The notes: generated by a model not told the origin, from the letters alone. Counted from the stretch's first letter, positions 7,501 through 16,800 are shown. The stretch: 64,000 nucleotides of DNA from VRUE01 sp963807425 (GCA_963807425.1 CAWEBZ010000002.1:1-64000), one strand, 5' to 3'. Made by a program: numbers and translations.

Positions 7501-10109
7501 AATGCAGCGACGGCTTCACCTATGGCTCCGCCTTCGGCGAAGCCGGCACTGCTGCGGGTAAATTCAAACACCCGGCAGACGTTGCGATCGATGCCAAAGG
7601 CAATCTCTGGGTGGTCGACCAGGAAAACAACCGCATCCAGCAGTTCACCGAAAGCGGGGGCTCGCCCAAAGCATTCGGCTCCCTCGGCTCGACCGCAGGC
7701 AAACTGAACGCGCCTTCGGCAATCGCCATAGATTCCAGCGGCAACATCTGGGTTACCGATACCGGCAACACGCGGGTCGTGCAGTTCAGCGAAAGCGGCA
7801 CATTCATCGCCACCTTCGGCACCAACGTCAACAAAACGAAGGTCGAAAGCGGGGGCGCCCAGGCCGAAAAGAACCTCTGCACCGGGGCCTCGGGCCACGT
7901 CTGCCAGGCCGGCACAGCGGGGAGCCTGCAGGGTCAGATGAAAGAACCGATTGGCATTGCGGTCTCGGGCGGAAATCTCTTCGTGGTGGAGAAGGGCAAC
8001 GGCCGGGTTGAGAAGTTCAGCCAAACCGGAGTCTTCCTGGGCAAATTCGGAACCCCCGGCAGCGGCGAAGCGCAGCTCAAAGAACCGACAGCGATCGCAG
8101 CTGCACCGGATGGCTCGCTCTGGGTCGCCGATAGCGGCAACAACCGAATCATGCGGTGGAGCTCTTCCCTCTCCTACGGGGGCGTGGTGACAGGAGAAGG
8201 GGCCAGCGGGCAGCTCAAACATCCTGACGCGATCGAGGTCGACTCCGCCGGCAGGGTCCTGGTCGCCAACCAGGGCAACGGCAGGGTCCAGAAGTTCGCC
8301 CCGAACGGCATCCCCCTTGCTAGCTTTGGGACGAGCGAACCCGGCCCCGGCCAGTTCAGCTTCAGCGATCCGGCCGGAATCGGAGTGGACGGCAAAGGCA
8401 ACGCCTGGGTCACCGATCCAGGCGACAACCAGATCCAGAAGTGGGTTCCAAGCGCCACCTTCGACAGCCAAGCTGTCGTGACCGCCTACGACAAACTCGG
8501 CCGCCCGGAAAAATACACCGATGCCGATGGCATCACCTCGGAAGTGACCTACGACCTTCTCGGCCGACCGGTCAAAGCAAGCGACGGCAAGGGCACCCAG
8601 ACCTTCGGCTACGACTCGACCACCGGGCTCCTGGTCGTGATGGAAGACTCCGCTGCTGGCCTCTTCACCGCCGCCTATGACGCCAACGGCAGCCTGACCG
8701 AAAGGGGCCTGCCTAACGGCCTGGTCGCCAAAACGACCTACGACGAAGCCGGCCAACCGATCAAGCTCACCTACACAAAGGTCATGAGCTGCTCAGAAAA
8801 ATGCACTTGGCTGGAAGAAAGCCAGGAACGCTCAGCCTTCGGACAGGTCCTCTCGCAGAAAAGCCTGACCTCGAGCCAGCAATACGAATACGACAAGGCC
8901 GGCAGGTTGAAACTGGTCAAGGACACGCCCCAGGGTGGCTCCTGCACCACGCGCGAGTATGCCTATGACGCGAACTCCAATAGGACCGGCCTGACCACGC
9001 GCGCACCCGGTATCGGCGGCGTCTGCGTGGAATCAGGCGGCACCCCCCAGACCTACAGCTATGACGCCGCTGATCGGCTGACCGACTCGGGGATCGCTTA
9101 CGACAGTTTCGGGCGGATCACCAGCCTGCCGGCTAAAGACGCCGGAGGAAGCACACTGACGACCAGCTTCTACAGCAACGAAATGCTCGCCAGCCAGTCT
9201 CAGGGTGGTCTGACGAACAGCTACCAGCTCGACGCTACGGGAAGAGTGCGCCAGATCCTCCAGAGCGGGAGCAAAGAAGGCATCGAAGTCTTCCACTACG
9301 CGACGGCATCTGACTCCACGGCCTGGACCGAACGCGGCGGGACGTGGACTCGCAGCATCTCCGGCATCGATGGTGGCCTCGCAGCGATTCAGGAAAGCTC
9401 GGGTTCGATCAGCCTCCAGCTCACCAACTTGCACGGCGATATCGTGGCTACGGCCAGCCTTAGCCCGACCGCAAAAGAACCGACTGCCAACTTCGAATTT
9501 GATGAGTATGGTAATCCCAAAAAAGGGAGCGCCGGTCGCTATGGCTGGCTAGGCGGTCCAAAGCGCCGCGCTGAATTTCCGTCCGGTGTGATCCAGATGG
9601 GGGTTCGCAGCTATGTGCCTGCGCTGGGCCGGTTCATATCGATCGATCCAGTGCTAGGCGGGTCGGCGAATGCCTATGACTATGGCAATGCCGATCCGCT
9701 CAACCAGCTCGACCTCACGGGCACTGCGGCACTAGGTCGTTGCCGCTTCCACGTCGACCATCCGCATCCGTCGACGCACAAACGTAGAAAAAGTATCAAT
9801 GTGGTCCTGCAGGCATCGTGCGTCGGATCCGCCCCGGCGATAGGGAAAGCCAGAGTTCGGATGAGCATCTACAACGGGGCCGGCAGATTGGTAGCTCGGG
9901 GGAACTGGCGTACAGTCGCTGTGCCAATCCAGCCAGGTCCCGTTAAACCCATACCTGCCAGAGTGGGGTTTGGGGAAGGTGCTCCGAAGTGCATACCCGG
10001 CGACTATCGGGGAGTAGCTGAAATCGTGCTATATCCACCACCGCCATACAACCAAACGCCCTTGGAGGGGAGGTCGATTGGCCAAATCGGCCATATCAGC
10101 CGCTGCTGA
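4122..10109 (+). CDS. RHS/YD-repeat surface protein with NHL repeats
   Basis: The 1995-residue open frame is the main body of a giant RHS-type protein. In order: Fn3-like modules (about 1-150); a DUF6531-like entry motif (about 390-432, with S-L-D-L-V-T-G and F-T-R-V-Y-N-S); YD-type repeats; a block of about six NHL-type repeats (about 1130-1445; units such as G-N-I-W-V-T-D and P-x-D-V-A-I-D); more YD repeats (Y-D-x-x-G-R); and an RHS core motif (G-R-F-I-S-I-D-P, about 1836-1867). A 128-residue C-terminal tip with four cysteines follows. RHS shells normally encapsulate a C-terminal effector; this tip resembles no toxin I know and looks beta-rich. No obvious immunity gene follows. The true start is probably 2594, but frameshifts intervene. 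Confidence 0.85.
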   Translation: MPTTAESVGSGTTNVAVSKAISGLKGSTTYNYRVSATNAYGTTVGLNKTFTTPKLPSVTTEAASGVKEKEATLKGSVNPNGFSTTYQFEYGKTTSYGTKVPTSPTSVGSGTTAVALSKAIAGLEPGVTYNYRIVATNAAGTVNGANQTLKTTNPPQTTIISATPTYTSHEEPQIKFESSQSGSTFKCGLDKGETPTEPCTSPYTVPDKLEESWHTFLVAAVNSEGQADQTPAKYVLNPAIYPAAPTTSKLTSPEEGHVSAGKKFTSNEFPAGSSGYFTLKAAWGSAPEGGGVTGVTFQAKLKNWDEFKTIPAEDVIDANGDPVSWPLPVNKDPGETSPVFFNMDHFEGTYAVQLEYGIKFRAVFDGGVKAAGASEPISVSYSRWEAPTDAREQLGPVSLDLVTGKYTMSRTDVSIPVPGTDSNLEFTRVYNSAKAWEGPRVLGKGWEPSAPVEQEYAEEAWQKVVVQRQPAIPPYFEKECWGEQGETVACGAGCPPESCEEWLAEEEVPEANWVEVLTNNGTGMSFDKVGESTYVPPVDAQEYKLTKSGSSFVMADPNGTHTVFTQGGANNEYRVSTISFQASPTDARMVYEGTGSNLRLKMIIAPSLANITCSDDPEDQDYAPKKAGCRSLGFNYLPLSTWTKTTSGLGSDKRLASITYYDSSGSGTGQVVAEYAYSPSTLSYGELIAEWDPRISPNLKETYTYDRESGSKYQEPGLLTKLTPPGQEPWEFDYYATSIWTKLKSVSRASLLASPSKATTTVVYGIPLSGSEAPYDMSPQAVAEWGQSDFPVNGTAIFPPTEVPSGPPSDYSKATITYMDPDGYAVNTASPEVPGAGGPSITTSETDQRGNVSRSLTAQNRLLALAEGSKSVTRSHELESRAGYSDDGTKMIESWGPLHKVRLKDGKTVEANTRKQVLYDQGFELKEGETAPRLPTTEIVDAYVPALNEGLEAKVTETKYDWGLRKPIEEIVDPKGLELRTRTAYDPATGMPSERSLPAKPEGGDARTTMTIYYTAGINAQDSSCGGKAAYAGLPCKTLPASQPGTAGLPELLVTRYASYNALDEPTEIIESPGGKEATTRKTFMEYDAAGRTTRSEHVGAALPPTQTTYNKDTGLPEEQKFICKSECSDGFTYGSAFGEAGTAAGKFKHPADVAIDAKGNLWVVDQENNRIQQFTESGGSPKAFGSLGSTAGKLNAPSAIAIDSSGNIWVTDTGNTRVVQFSESGTFIATFGTNVNKTKVESGGAQAEKNLCTGASGHVCQAGTAGSLQGQMKEPIGIAVSGGNLFVVEKGNGRVEKFSQTGVFLGKFGTPGSGEAQLKEPTAIAAAPDGSLWVADSGNNRIMRWSSSLSYGGVVTGEGASGQLKHPDAIEVDSAGRVLVANQGNGRVQKFAPNGIPLASFGTSEPGPGQFSFSDPAGIGVDGKGNAWVTDPGDNQIQKWVPSATFDSQAVVTAYDKLGRPEKYTDADGITSEVTYDLLGRPVKASDGKGTQTFGYDSTTGLLVVMEDSAAGLFTAAYDANGSLTERGLPNGLVAKTTYDEAGQPIKLTYTKVMSCSEKCTWLEESQERSAFGQVLSQKSLTSSQQYEYDKAGRLKLVKDTPQGGSCTTREYAYDANSNRTGLTTRAPGIGGVCVESGGTPQTYSYDAADRLTDSGIAYDSFGRITSLPAKDAGGSTLTTSFYSNEMLASQSQGGLTNSYQLDATGRVRQILQSGSKEGIEVFHYATASDSTAWTERGGTWTRSISGIDGGLAAIQESSGSISLQLTNLHGDIVATASLSPTAKEPTANFEFDEYGNPKKGSAGRYGWLGGPKRRAEFPSGVIQMGVRSYVPALGRFISIDPVLGGSANAYDYGNADPLNQLDLTGTAALGRCRFHVDHPHPSTHKRRKSINVVLQASCVGSAPAIGKARVRMSIYNGAGRLVARGNWRTVAVPIQPGPVKPIPARVGFGEGAPKCIPGDYRGVAEIVLYPPPPYNQTPLEGRSIGQIGHISRC

Positions 10110-10382
10110 GTGAGCTGAACCACGCCATGCAAGTGAGTGCGAGAAAGTGCCAACGTTCAAGATGGAGCAATTTCGATCCTTCGCTGAGCCCAATCCACTT
10201 TGGTTCTTGCTTCAATTTAACCTTCGAACTTGCCGCCCTTCTCTGGTGCCAAGGCCTGCCAACATCGGTGCGCGGGCCTGTTTGGACTAACTCGTCGGCG
10301 GCGTTTGACTCGGCGCTACAGTCCCGCTAGCCGGTTCGAACCCACGGCGCTTGTCGCGGCGCGCGCACCCAGTAACCAGCGG
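10110..10382. other. Intergenic region after the RHS gene
   Basis: About 270 bp between two convergent genes. I found no convincing gene, hairpin or repeat. The short open frames here show no coding character. An immunity gene, often found directly downstream of RHS effectors, is not visible in this stretch. Confidence 0.4.
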
Positions 10383-11216
10383 TCAAGCCCCGTTGGCTCG
10401 GTTGTTGACCTTGTCGGCATCGTCGGCGAGCGAATCGGCCGGCTCGACCTGCCAAGCCTCCAGCTTGGGAGACTCGACGATTGCGTCGATGAGCACGGCG
10501 CTTCCGCCGACAAGAGTCGAATCGAAATCAATCTCGCTAGCGACGAACCATGAGCCGTCTGTCGGCCAGATCAGGTTCGGTGCATCTCGGAGCAGGAATT
10601 CAGAGGGATCCTGCTCGGCCGGTGGCTCCTTGCCTTGTTCGGCAACCAATGCCATCTCAATGGAATCCAGCCCGGACCAGTCGTATTTGATCTGATCAAC
10701 GGCAGAAAGAGGTCCGGTGAGTACGATGTGGTTGCGGTCGTAGGGAAGTTCTAGAAGTGGCGGCAACTTCTCAGCCGAAAAGGAATCCAGCCAGCTGCGG
10801 ATTGTGCAAAGGCCGAAAAAGCAGTGGGCGGCATCAGCGGTGTGTTCGGCAAGAACTTCGCAGAGTGCGTCAAGGGTCTCGATGTCCATCGCACCGATTG
10901 GCGGGTCCGATCCCGCCCATTTCACCCGGCCTCCGTCCTTCGGGCGGTCAGAGCCTCGGGGTTCATCGGCGTTGCGGAGTCCGAGAATCGCGTGCCACTG
11001 CATCTCTTGATGCGGAGTGGTTCCGCACGCCTTCGCCACCTGGACCCATCTGACCGAATTTCCTGCCCGGTCCAACGCCGGGTGAAAGACGCGGGCGTAT
11101 GCTCCAAAGCCTTTTGGAACCTGTAGCGTCACCGCGCCGAATTCGCCTCCAAGCCTGGGCCTAATCCAGGCTCCCGCTGCGGCGCCGTCGATGACTTTGA
11201 GGTCGTTGCTAATCAT
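10383..11216 (-). CDS. Conserved actinobacterial protein, unknown function
   Basis: The 277-residue product is soluble, with no signal peptide. Its C-terminal third carries a signature (P-N-L-I-W-P, then S-W-F-V-A-S-E-I-D-F-D-S-T) that I associate with a widespread uncharacterised actinobacterial family, often seen as D-R-A-W-C-V-A-x-D-I-D in relatives. The N-terminal half (E-F-G-A-V-T-L-Q-V-P, W-V-Q-V-A) has no named domain that I recognise. It is convergent with the RHS gene. A link to that gene, for example as immunity protein, is only positional. Three closely spaced ATG triplets surround the start. Confidence 0.7.
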   Translation of the reverse strand: MISNDLKVIDGAAAGAWIRPRLGGEFGAVTLQVPKGFGAYARVFHPALDRAGNSVRWVQVAKACGTTPHQEMQWHAILGLRNADEPRGSDRPKDGGRVKWAGSDPPIGAMDIETLDALCEVLAEHTADAAHCFFGLCTIRSWLDSFSAEKLPPLLELPYDRNHIVLTGPLSAVDQIKYDWSGLDSIEMALVAEQGKEPPAEQDPSEFLLRDAPNLIWPTDGSWFVASEIDFDSTLVGGSAVLIDAIVESPKLEAWQVEPADSLADDADKVNNRANGA

Positions 11217-11823
11217 GCATCATCCGTAGTGAGTGGCAAACGGACGGCGCGACTGGCTGAAGAGGTCTGCACCCCTTCCCCGACCTGGCTTCTCTCGAAT
11301 CGAATGCAACGACCCGAACTCCTTTCGGAACGACTACTGGACAAGGTTAACTCAAGCAGGAAGAACCATTCGTCGTCTTTGGTGGTCCTTGCCGCACCTG
11401 GAAGAAAACCGCTCGCCCCCGACCTAACCGCCAAGCAAGCGCCGCGAGAGCCGCAGTCAAGACGCTTGCGCCCGGCCCCCGAAGGGGGTTGACGGCCATG
11501 AGCGAGGTGCTTCAGCCGCGAGCTGGTCGAAGCTGCGCTTCTGCGGATCGATGGGCCTGAGTCTGAAACCTAAGCCGAACGTTAGAGTTCGGGCCCTGGT
11601 CGCCTATTGCGTTGTGCGCTTTGGCTATTCCTCGGCTACCTTGCGGTGGTCGTCGCAGTCGGCCTTGCCGGATTCCTCGCCAGGCCGCTGGATTGTGGGC
11701 GGCGCTGCTGTGAGGAGCGGCCCTTCTTGGCCTTACGTTCATCTTGGTGCGACGACGAATGGCCTCTCGCGCGCACCGTAGTAGGGATGGGGTGGGCTGG
11801 CCCTCTAACCCCGCAAACCTCGC
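11217..11823. other. Region without a confident gene; possible remnants
   Basis: About 600 bp. A TTG-initiated frame on the + strand from 11607 encodes a hydrophobic span (L-G-Y-L-A-V-V-V-A-V-G-L-A-G-F-L-A) followed by a cysteine-rich stretch. The frame then runs on into the antisense of the DUF59 gene, and another frame upstream (11551) reads plausibly only for its first 20 codons. This could be a decayed or frameshifted small membrane protein. No RNA gene or repeat was seen. Confidence 0.3.
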
Positions 11824-12141
11824 CTAGAAGCCGAGTGCGAACTTGGCGTCCTCGGTCATCATCTCCGGGGACCAGGGGGGGTCGAAGATCATCTTCGGGT
11901 GGACGGCGGAGACCCCGGGGAGGTCGCCGACGAACTCCTTCATCTGCTCGGAGACCTGGGGGCCTATCGGGCAGGCGGGGGTGGTCAGGGTGAAGGTGAC
12001 GTAGACGTCTTCGTTCTCGATCTCGACGTCGTAGACGAGCCCGAGCGAGACGAAGTCGAGCCCGAGCTCGGGATCGATCACCTCCTCGAGCGCCTCGATG
12101 ACGTCGTCTTCCGTGAGCACCGCAGTCTCGTTCTCTGACAT
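11824..12141 (-). CDS. DUF59/MIP18-family protein (SufT-like)
   Basis: The 105-residue product is a single DUF59 domain of the type involved in iron-sulfur cluster assembly. Visible hallmarks are D-P-E-L-G-L-D-F-V-S-L-G-L-V-Y (about residues 18-32) and the conserved cysteine motif T-T-P-A-C-P-I-G. The C-terminal W-S-P-E-M-M-T-E-D-A-K is typical of bacterial members. The start was placed at the ATG at 12141; an ATG three codons upstream (12150) is possible. It is divergent from the gene at 12198. No other suf genes are in the window, so the exact Fe-S role is inferred from the family. Confidence 0.85.
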   Translation of the reverse strand: MSENETAVLTEDDVIEALEEVIDPELGLDFVSLGLVYDVEIENEDVYVTFTLTTPACPIGPQVSEQMKEFVGDLPGVSAVHPKMIFDPPWSPEMMTEDAKFALGF

Positions 12142-12197
12142 GGCCCCCATGGTAGCCGGGCCTCGTGCCCGGGCGGCCAATAGGCTTCCGGGCCGCG

Positions 12198-12590
12198 ATG
12201 AACGACTCGGGACAAATTCAGCGGCGATCGATTGGGATCGTCTTCTCCGACGGCGGACTGCTGGCGCTGAGCGCGGTGCAGCCACCCGCCTCGGCCGGGC
12301 ACGGCGAGGAGCAGGTCGCAACGGTGCTCTGCGGTGCCGACGGCGCCCCGATCGAGGTCTCCGAGACGCTGCTCTCGACCGAGTACGGGCCCGACGGAGT
12401 GCAGCGGCGGGCGACGCTGGAGCTTTGGATCGACGATGAAAAGGGGCAGCCGCTGCGCGGCGCCGGCACCCTGATCAGCGCCAGCTCGGTCAGCCACCCC
12501 GGCCTGCAAGCCGACATCGCCTTCTTCCGCTGGTCGCTCGAGGGGCGCGAGGGGCTCGGCCACTACGAGGTGGTTCGCGGCGATGGCTGA
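12198..12590 (+). CDS. Hypothetical protein, 130 aa
   Basis: A soluble 130-residue product with alternating hydrophobic and polar residues, suggesting a mostly beta fold. It has no recognised domain. The start chosen is ATG 12198, which clears the divergent DUF59 promoter. Its TGA stop overlaps the ATG of the following HAD hydrolase by 8 bp, so the two are likely co-transcribed and translationally coupled. The function is unknown; the partnership with the phosphatase-like neighbour is the only clue. Confidence 0.7.
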   Translation: MNDSGQIQRRSIGIVFSDGGLLALSAVQPPASAGHGEEQVATVLCGADGAPIEVSETLLSTEYGPDGVQRRATLELWIDDEKGQPLRGAGTLISASSVSHPGLQADIAFFRWSLEGREGLGHYEVVRGDG

Positions 12591-13227
12591 GCTGAAGGCG
12601 GTGATCTCGGACTTCGGCGGCGTGCTGACGACACCGCTGCTTCAGTCCTTCATGGCCTTCCAGGACCGGACCGGGATCACGACCGAAGTCCTCGGCAAGG
12701 GAATGCAGGCAGCGACGGCGGCAAACGGCGAAAACCCGCTGTTCGAGATGGAGCGCGGCGAGATCACCGAGGTCGCCTTCCTCGCCCAGCTCACCGACGC
12801 GCTCGAGCCCCTGCTCGGCCACCGGCCGGAGATGCACCGCTTCAGGGAGATCTACTTCGAGGCGCTCGAACCAAACCCGGCGATGATCGAGCTGATGCGA
12901 GAGCTGAAGGCCGAGGGCTACCGAATGGCGATGCTGACCAACAATGTGCGCGAGTGGGAGCCGCTATGGCGCTCGATGCTTCCCGTCGACGAGATCTTCG
13001 AGACGGTGGTCGACTCCGGCTTCGTCGGCTGCCGCAAGCCCGAATCGAAGATCTACGAGATGACCTTGGAGCGGATCGGCCAGCCCGCAGAGACCTGCCT
13101 CTTCGTCGACGACGTCCTCGTCAACTGCGAAGGCGCCCGCAAGGCCGGCATCAACGCCGTCCACTTTCAGGACAACGAGCAGGCGATCCCGGAGATCCGC
13201 GCGGCGCTAAACGACGGCGGCTGCTAG
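12583..13227 (+). CDS. HAD-IA family hydrolase
   Basis: The 214-residue product shows the HAD superfamily motifs: motif I I-S-D-F-G-G-V-L-T-T (nucleophile Asp; the usual second Asp is Gly, as in the epoxide-hydrolase N-terminal-like subgroup), motif II M-L-T-N-N, motif III around C-R-K-P-E-S-K-I-Y, and motif IV L-F-V-D-D. The helical cap lies between residues 20 and 95. Likely a cytoplasmic phosphatase or dehalogenase-like hydrolase with unknown substrate. It overlaps the upstream 130-aa gene by 8 bp. Its stop overlaps that of the convergent gene at 13224. Confidence 0.85.
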   Translation: MAELKAVISDFGGVLTTPLLQSFMAFQDRTGITTEVLGKGMQAATAANGENPLFEMERGEITEVAFLAQLTDALEPLLGHRPEMHRFREIYFEALEPNPAMIELMRELKAEGYRMAMLTNNVREWEPLWRSMLPVDEIFETVVDSGFVGCRKPESKIYEMTLERIGQPAETCLFVDDVLVNCEGARKAGINAVHFQDNEQAIPEIRAALNDGGC

Positions 13228-13679
13228 TTGTCGGAGCCGGCGCGGTCCCAGATGTAGAGCTCGACGGCCTCGACCGCGAGCTCCATCTGGCGAGGTGGTG
13301 AGAGAAGGCTGAGGACCAGCTCCAGGGCGTCCTCCTCGGTGACCCCGGCGTCGACCGCCTCCTCACCGCGGAAACCGGCGGCGAGCTTGAGCGCCTCGCG
13401 GCGGTTCTCGCCGAGCGAGGGAAAGGCTCCCATGAGGAAGTCGCGGTTCGGCACTGGCTGGCCGACCTCGAGCGAGCCGTGCCAGGCGGCGAGCATCGAG
13501 AGGTCGTGCTCGTCCAGCTCCGAGAGCGCCTTCGCGTAGTGGGTCTCCAGCTCGTCGTCGGGGATCTCGTCGACCCAGGCGCGCACCGCCTCGCCGAGCA
13601 GCTGACGACGGGCCTCGCGGCCGATCGAGTCTGCCATTGCGCGAATCGCGTCGGCTGGGTCTACGAAGCAGAGAGCCAT
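13224..13679 (-). CDS. Hypothetical helical protein
   Basis: A 151-residue acidic product, probably all-helical, with no signal peptide or recognised domain. The open frame extends much further upstream, but only this C-terminal part has coding character; upstream it is antisense to the AddB-like gene. The ATG at 13679 is the best start; an internal ATG (M-A-D-S-I-G-R) is an alternative. It is divergent from the AddB-like gene with about 125 bp between, where both promoters should lie. The function is unknown. Confidence 0.65.
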   Translation of the reverse strand: MALCFVDPADAIRAMADSIGREARRQLLGEAVRAWVDEIPDDELETHYAKALSELDEHDLSMLAAWHGSLEVGQPVPNRDFLMGAFPSLGENRREALKLAAGFRGEEAVDAGVTEEDALELVLSLLSPPRQMELAVEAVELYIWDRAGSDN

Positions 13680-13805
13680 GCTGCGAGCAAATGTAGAGGT
13701 AGCGGAAGACGGCAAATCGGGGCCTTGAATTGCCCCATTTGCGGCTTCCCAAAGCGGTCCAGGCCGGTCAGCGAGAAAGCAAGGAGGCACGCCGGGGCCG
13801 TGCTT

Positions 13806-16800
13806 ATGCTGGAACGTCCGCCGATGAGCCTCGACCTGATCCATGGACCACCCAATTCCGGCCGCGCCGGGCTGATTCGGAGGAGCCTGCACGCCGTCCT
13901 GGACCGCGACCCGGTACTGGTCGTCCCGACCGCCGATGACGTCTATGCCTTCGAGCGGGAGCTCAGCCAGGAGGGGGCGATCCTCGGCGCCACGGTTACC
14001 AACTTCGACGGTCTCTTCCGCACCGTGGCAGCCGCCGGCGCGCCGCCCGGCATCGAGCTGACCCCCGCCCAGAGGCTCGGCGCCGTTGCCGCCGCCGTCG
14101 AGGAGCAGCGCGGCCGGCTCGGGCCACTGCGCAACTCGGCCCGCAGGCCGGGCTTCGCTTACGCGCTGACACGCCTGCTCGACGAGCTGCAGGGCGCCGG
14201 GCTGGAGCCGGTCGACGTGGAAGCGGTTGCCGGAACCCTCGAGGGCTCGGCCTACCTCGGCGACATCGCGACCCTCTTCGCCGCCTACTCGCGGATCAGA
14301 GACGGCTTGGGACGGGTGGACGCGCACGGCGTGGCGCGCACGGCGATCGACCTGCTGCTGGAGACCGGCGACCGCTGGCGTGCGCGCCCGGTCTTCCTCT
14401 ACGGCCTCGACGACCTGACGCGCAATCAGCTCGACCTGATCGGGGCGCTGGCGAAGACGGCCGAGGTGACGATCGCTCTGCCCTACGAGGAAGGCAACGC
14501 CGCGCTGGCGGCACGCGGGGAGCTGCTGCGAGGTCTGCGGAAGATCGGCTTGGACTCGGTCAGGGAGACCGAGCCACAGGCGGCGAACACAGACTCCCCC
14601 CTGCTCTTCCACCTCGAGCGCTCCTTCGGCGCCACCGAACCGGCCCGCAAGGCGCCCGATGGGACGCTGACCGTCCTGCGCAGCGCCGGCGAGCGGGGCG
14701 AGGCGGAGGCGATCGGCACCGAGGTCGCGAAGCTGATCGCGGCGGGAGCCGACCCCGAGGGGATCGCGATCGTCGTGCGCGACCCCGGTCGGCGAGGACC
14801 GCTGCTCTCCTCGGTACTCGAGTCCTACGGCGTGCACATCGCGCTCGACGCCGAAGTCGGGGTGACGGCCACCGCGGTCGGCGGTGCGCTGGTCGCCCTG
14901 CTCGAGGCTGAGCTGGGTGGCGGCCGGGTAAGCGACCTGCTGCGCTACATGCGCGGACCGTCCGGCCTGTCGGCGCGAAAGGTGGACTGGTTCGAGCGAA
15001 AGGTGCGGCGCGAGCGAGTGCAGAGTGTGGAGGCGGCGCTGCGGCTCTGGAGAAGCCGCCACGGCGACCTCCCCGAGGATCTAGCCGCGCTGAGGCAGGC
15101 CGGTCAGCAGCCGGCTGCGGTGGCGGTCGCAGCGGCGGCCGTGGCATCCACGATGGCGGGCAGGATTCAGCGCCACGCGGTGGCCGGCGGCCACGGCCCT
15201 GGAACCGGAGCCGAGCTGGAGGCACGCGCGGGGGGCGCGATCGCCAACGCGCTCGGCGAGCGCGCCGAGCTGGAGGGGCTGGCGCCCGAGCCCCGCTCGC
15301 TCGGCCGCTCGCTGGCGGAGCTCACGGTGCGCACCTGGACCGGGCCGGCGACGGGCCGGGTGCGAATCGGCGGCCCCGGCCGCCTGCGCGCGGCTCGCTT
15401 CGACGACGTCTTCGTCGCTTCGCTGCAGGACGGCGAGTTCCCCCGCCGCGAAGGCCGAACCGACCCCTTCCTCTCCGAGTCGCAGCGAGGTGAGCTCGGC
15501 CTGCCGCCGCGTCGCGACGAGGAGGCCGAGGAGCGCTACCTCTTCCACGCCTCGCTGGCGCTGCCACGGCGCCGTCTCTTCCTCTCCTACCGGGACAGCG
15601 ACGAGAACGGTGCCGCCGAGGCGCGTTCGCCCTTCCTCGACGACGTCAACCGTCTGCTCGAGCTGCGGTCCCCCGCCGGCAGTGAGGACGAAACGCTCGC
15701 GGCGGAGCTGACCCGCGGCCGCGACCTGGCCCAGGTCGTGCACCGGACCTCGGACGCCCCTTCGGAGCGCGAGCTGGCCCGCTCGATCGCCGCCCGTGGC
15801 CAGACCGTGGACACCGGCGCGCTGCTGACAGGAGCCGAGGCACCGGAGGAGAGCGCCGCCCGGATCGCCGGCTGGCTAGTGAGGGCCGGAGAGGCGGAGC
15901 TGGCGACGCGCGCCCCCGGTCCGCTCGGCAATCCCGCCGTGCTGGAGCGGCTGGCTTCGGTGGGTGCCTACGGCGGCACGACCCTGGAGGGATTCGACCT
16001 CTGCTCCTACCGCTGGTTCGTCAGCCACGAGCTGCGTCCCGAGCGGCTCGATCCGGCGCCTGACCCGCTGGTCCAGGGAGGGATCATGCACGCCGCCCTC
16101 GAGCAGCTCTACCGCGAGGCGCCCGGCGGCGATCCCCTCCCCCGGCCCCGCTCGCTGGCGGCCTGGACCGGTCGAGGCCGGGAGATCGTCGCCGAGATCG
16201 CGGCCGAGCGCGGTCTCGCCGAGCACCCGGTCGAGCGCGCGATCCTGCGCCGGGTCGAAGGTCTGCTGGCCCGCTTCCTGACCGAGGAGGCCGCGCGCGA
16301 CGACCGCTTCCGTCCCTGGCTGCTGGAGGCCGCGTTCGGCGAGGCCGACATCGCCGAGCAACCGGTGCTGGAGATCGACGACTGGGCGCTGCACGGCGCA
16401 ATCGACCGGGTCGACCGCGACGCCGACGGACGCGCCCTGGTGATCGACTACAAGCTCGCCAGCTCGGTCAGCCCCCGCGCAAAGCTGGAGGAGGAGGCGA
16501 AGCTGCAGCTACAGCTCTACCTGATCGCCGTCGCCGAGCTCTGGGATGCACCCACGGTCGGTGGGATCTACCACCCGATGCGCGCCTCCTCGCAGCGCCG
16601 CCCCCGCGGCGCCGTCCTCGACGAGGCCACAGAGGCACTTGCCTCCTACAACCTCTCCCGCACCGACGTGGTCGACCGCGAGGACTTCGAGGAGATGCTT
16701 GGGGAGGCGCGCGGCCGCGCCGGCGGGATCGTCGCCCGCATACGGGCCGGAGACATTCGCCGCGACCCCGGCCCCCGACAGGGGCTGCGCAACCATGGCG

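Noticed and set aside
6894..8756. 620-residue minus-strand open frame opposite the RHS gene
   Set aside because: It is the antisense shadow of the NHL/YD repeats; composition (Gly/Ala/Phe/Val runs mirroring the sense codons) shows no independent domain.
10310..10350. TTCGAACC near 10333 as a tRNA T-loop
   Set aside because: The flanks do not form a T stem or any other tRNA arm; TTCGAA is palindromic and common.
10383..11216. Immunity gene for the RHS tip
   Set aside because: It is on the opposite strand and belongs to a general actinobacterial family seen, to my knowledge, without RHS genes.
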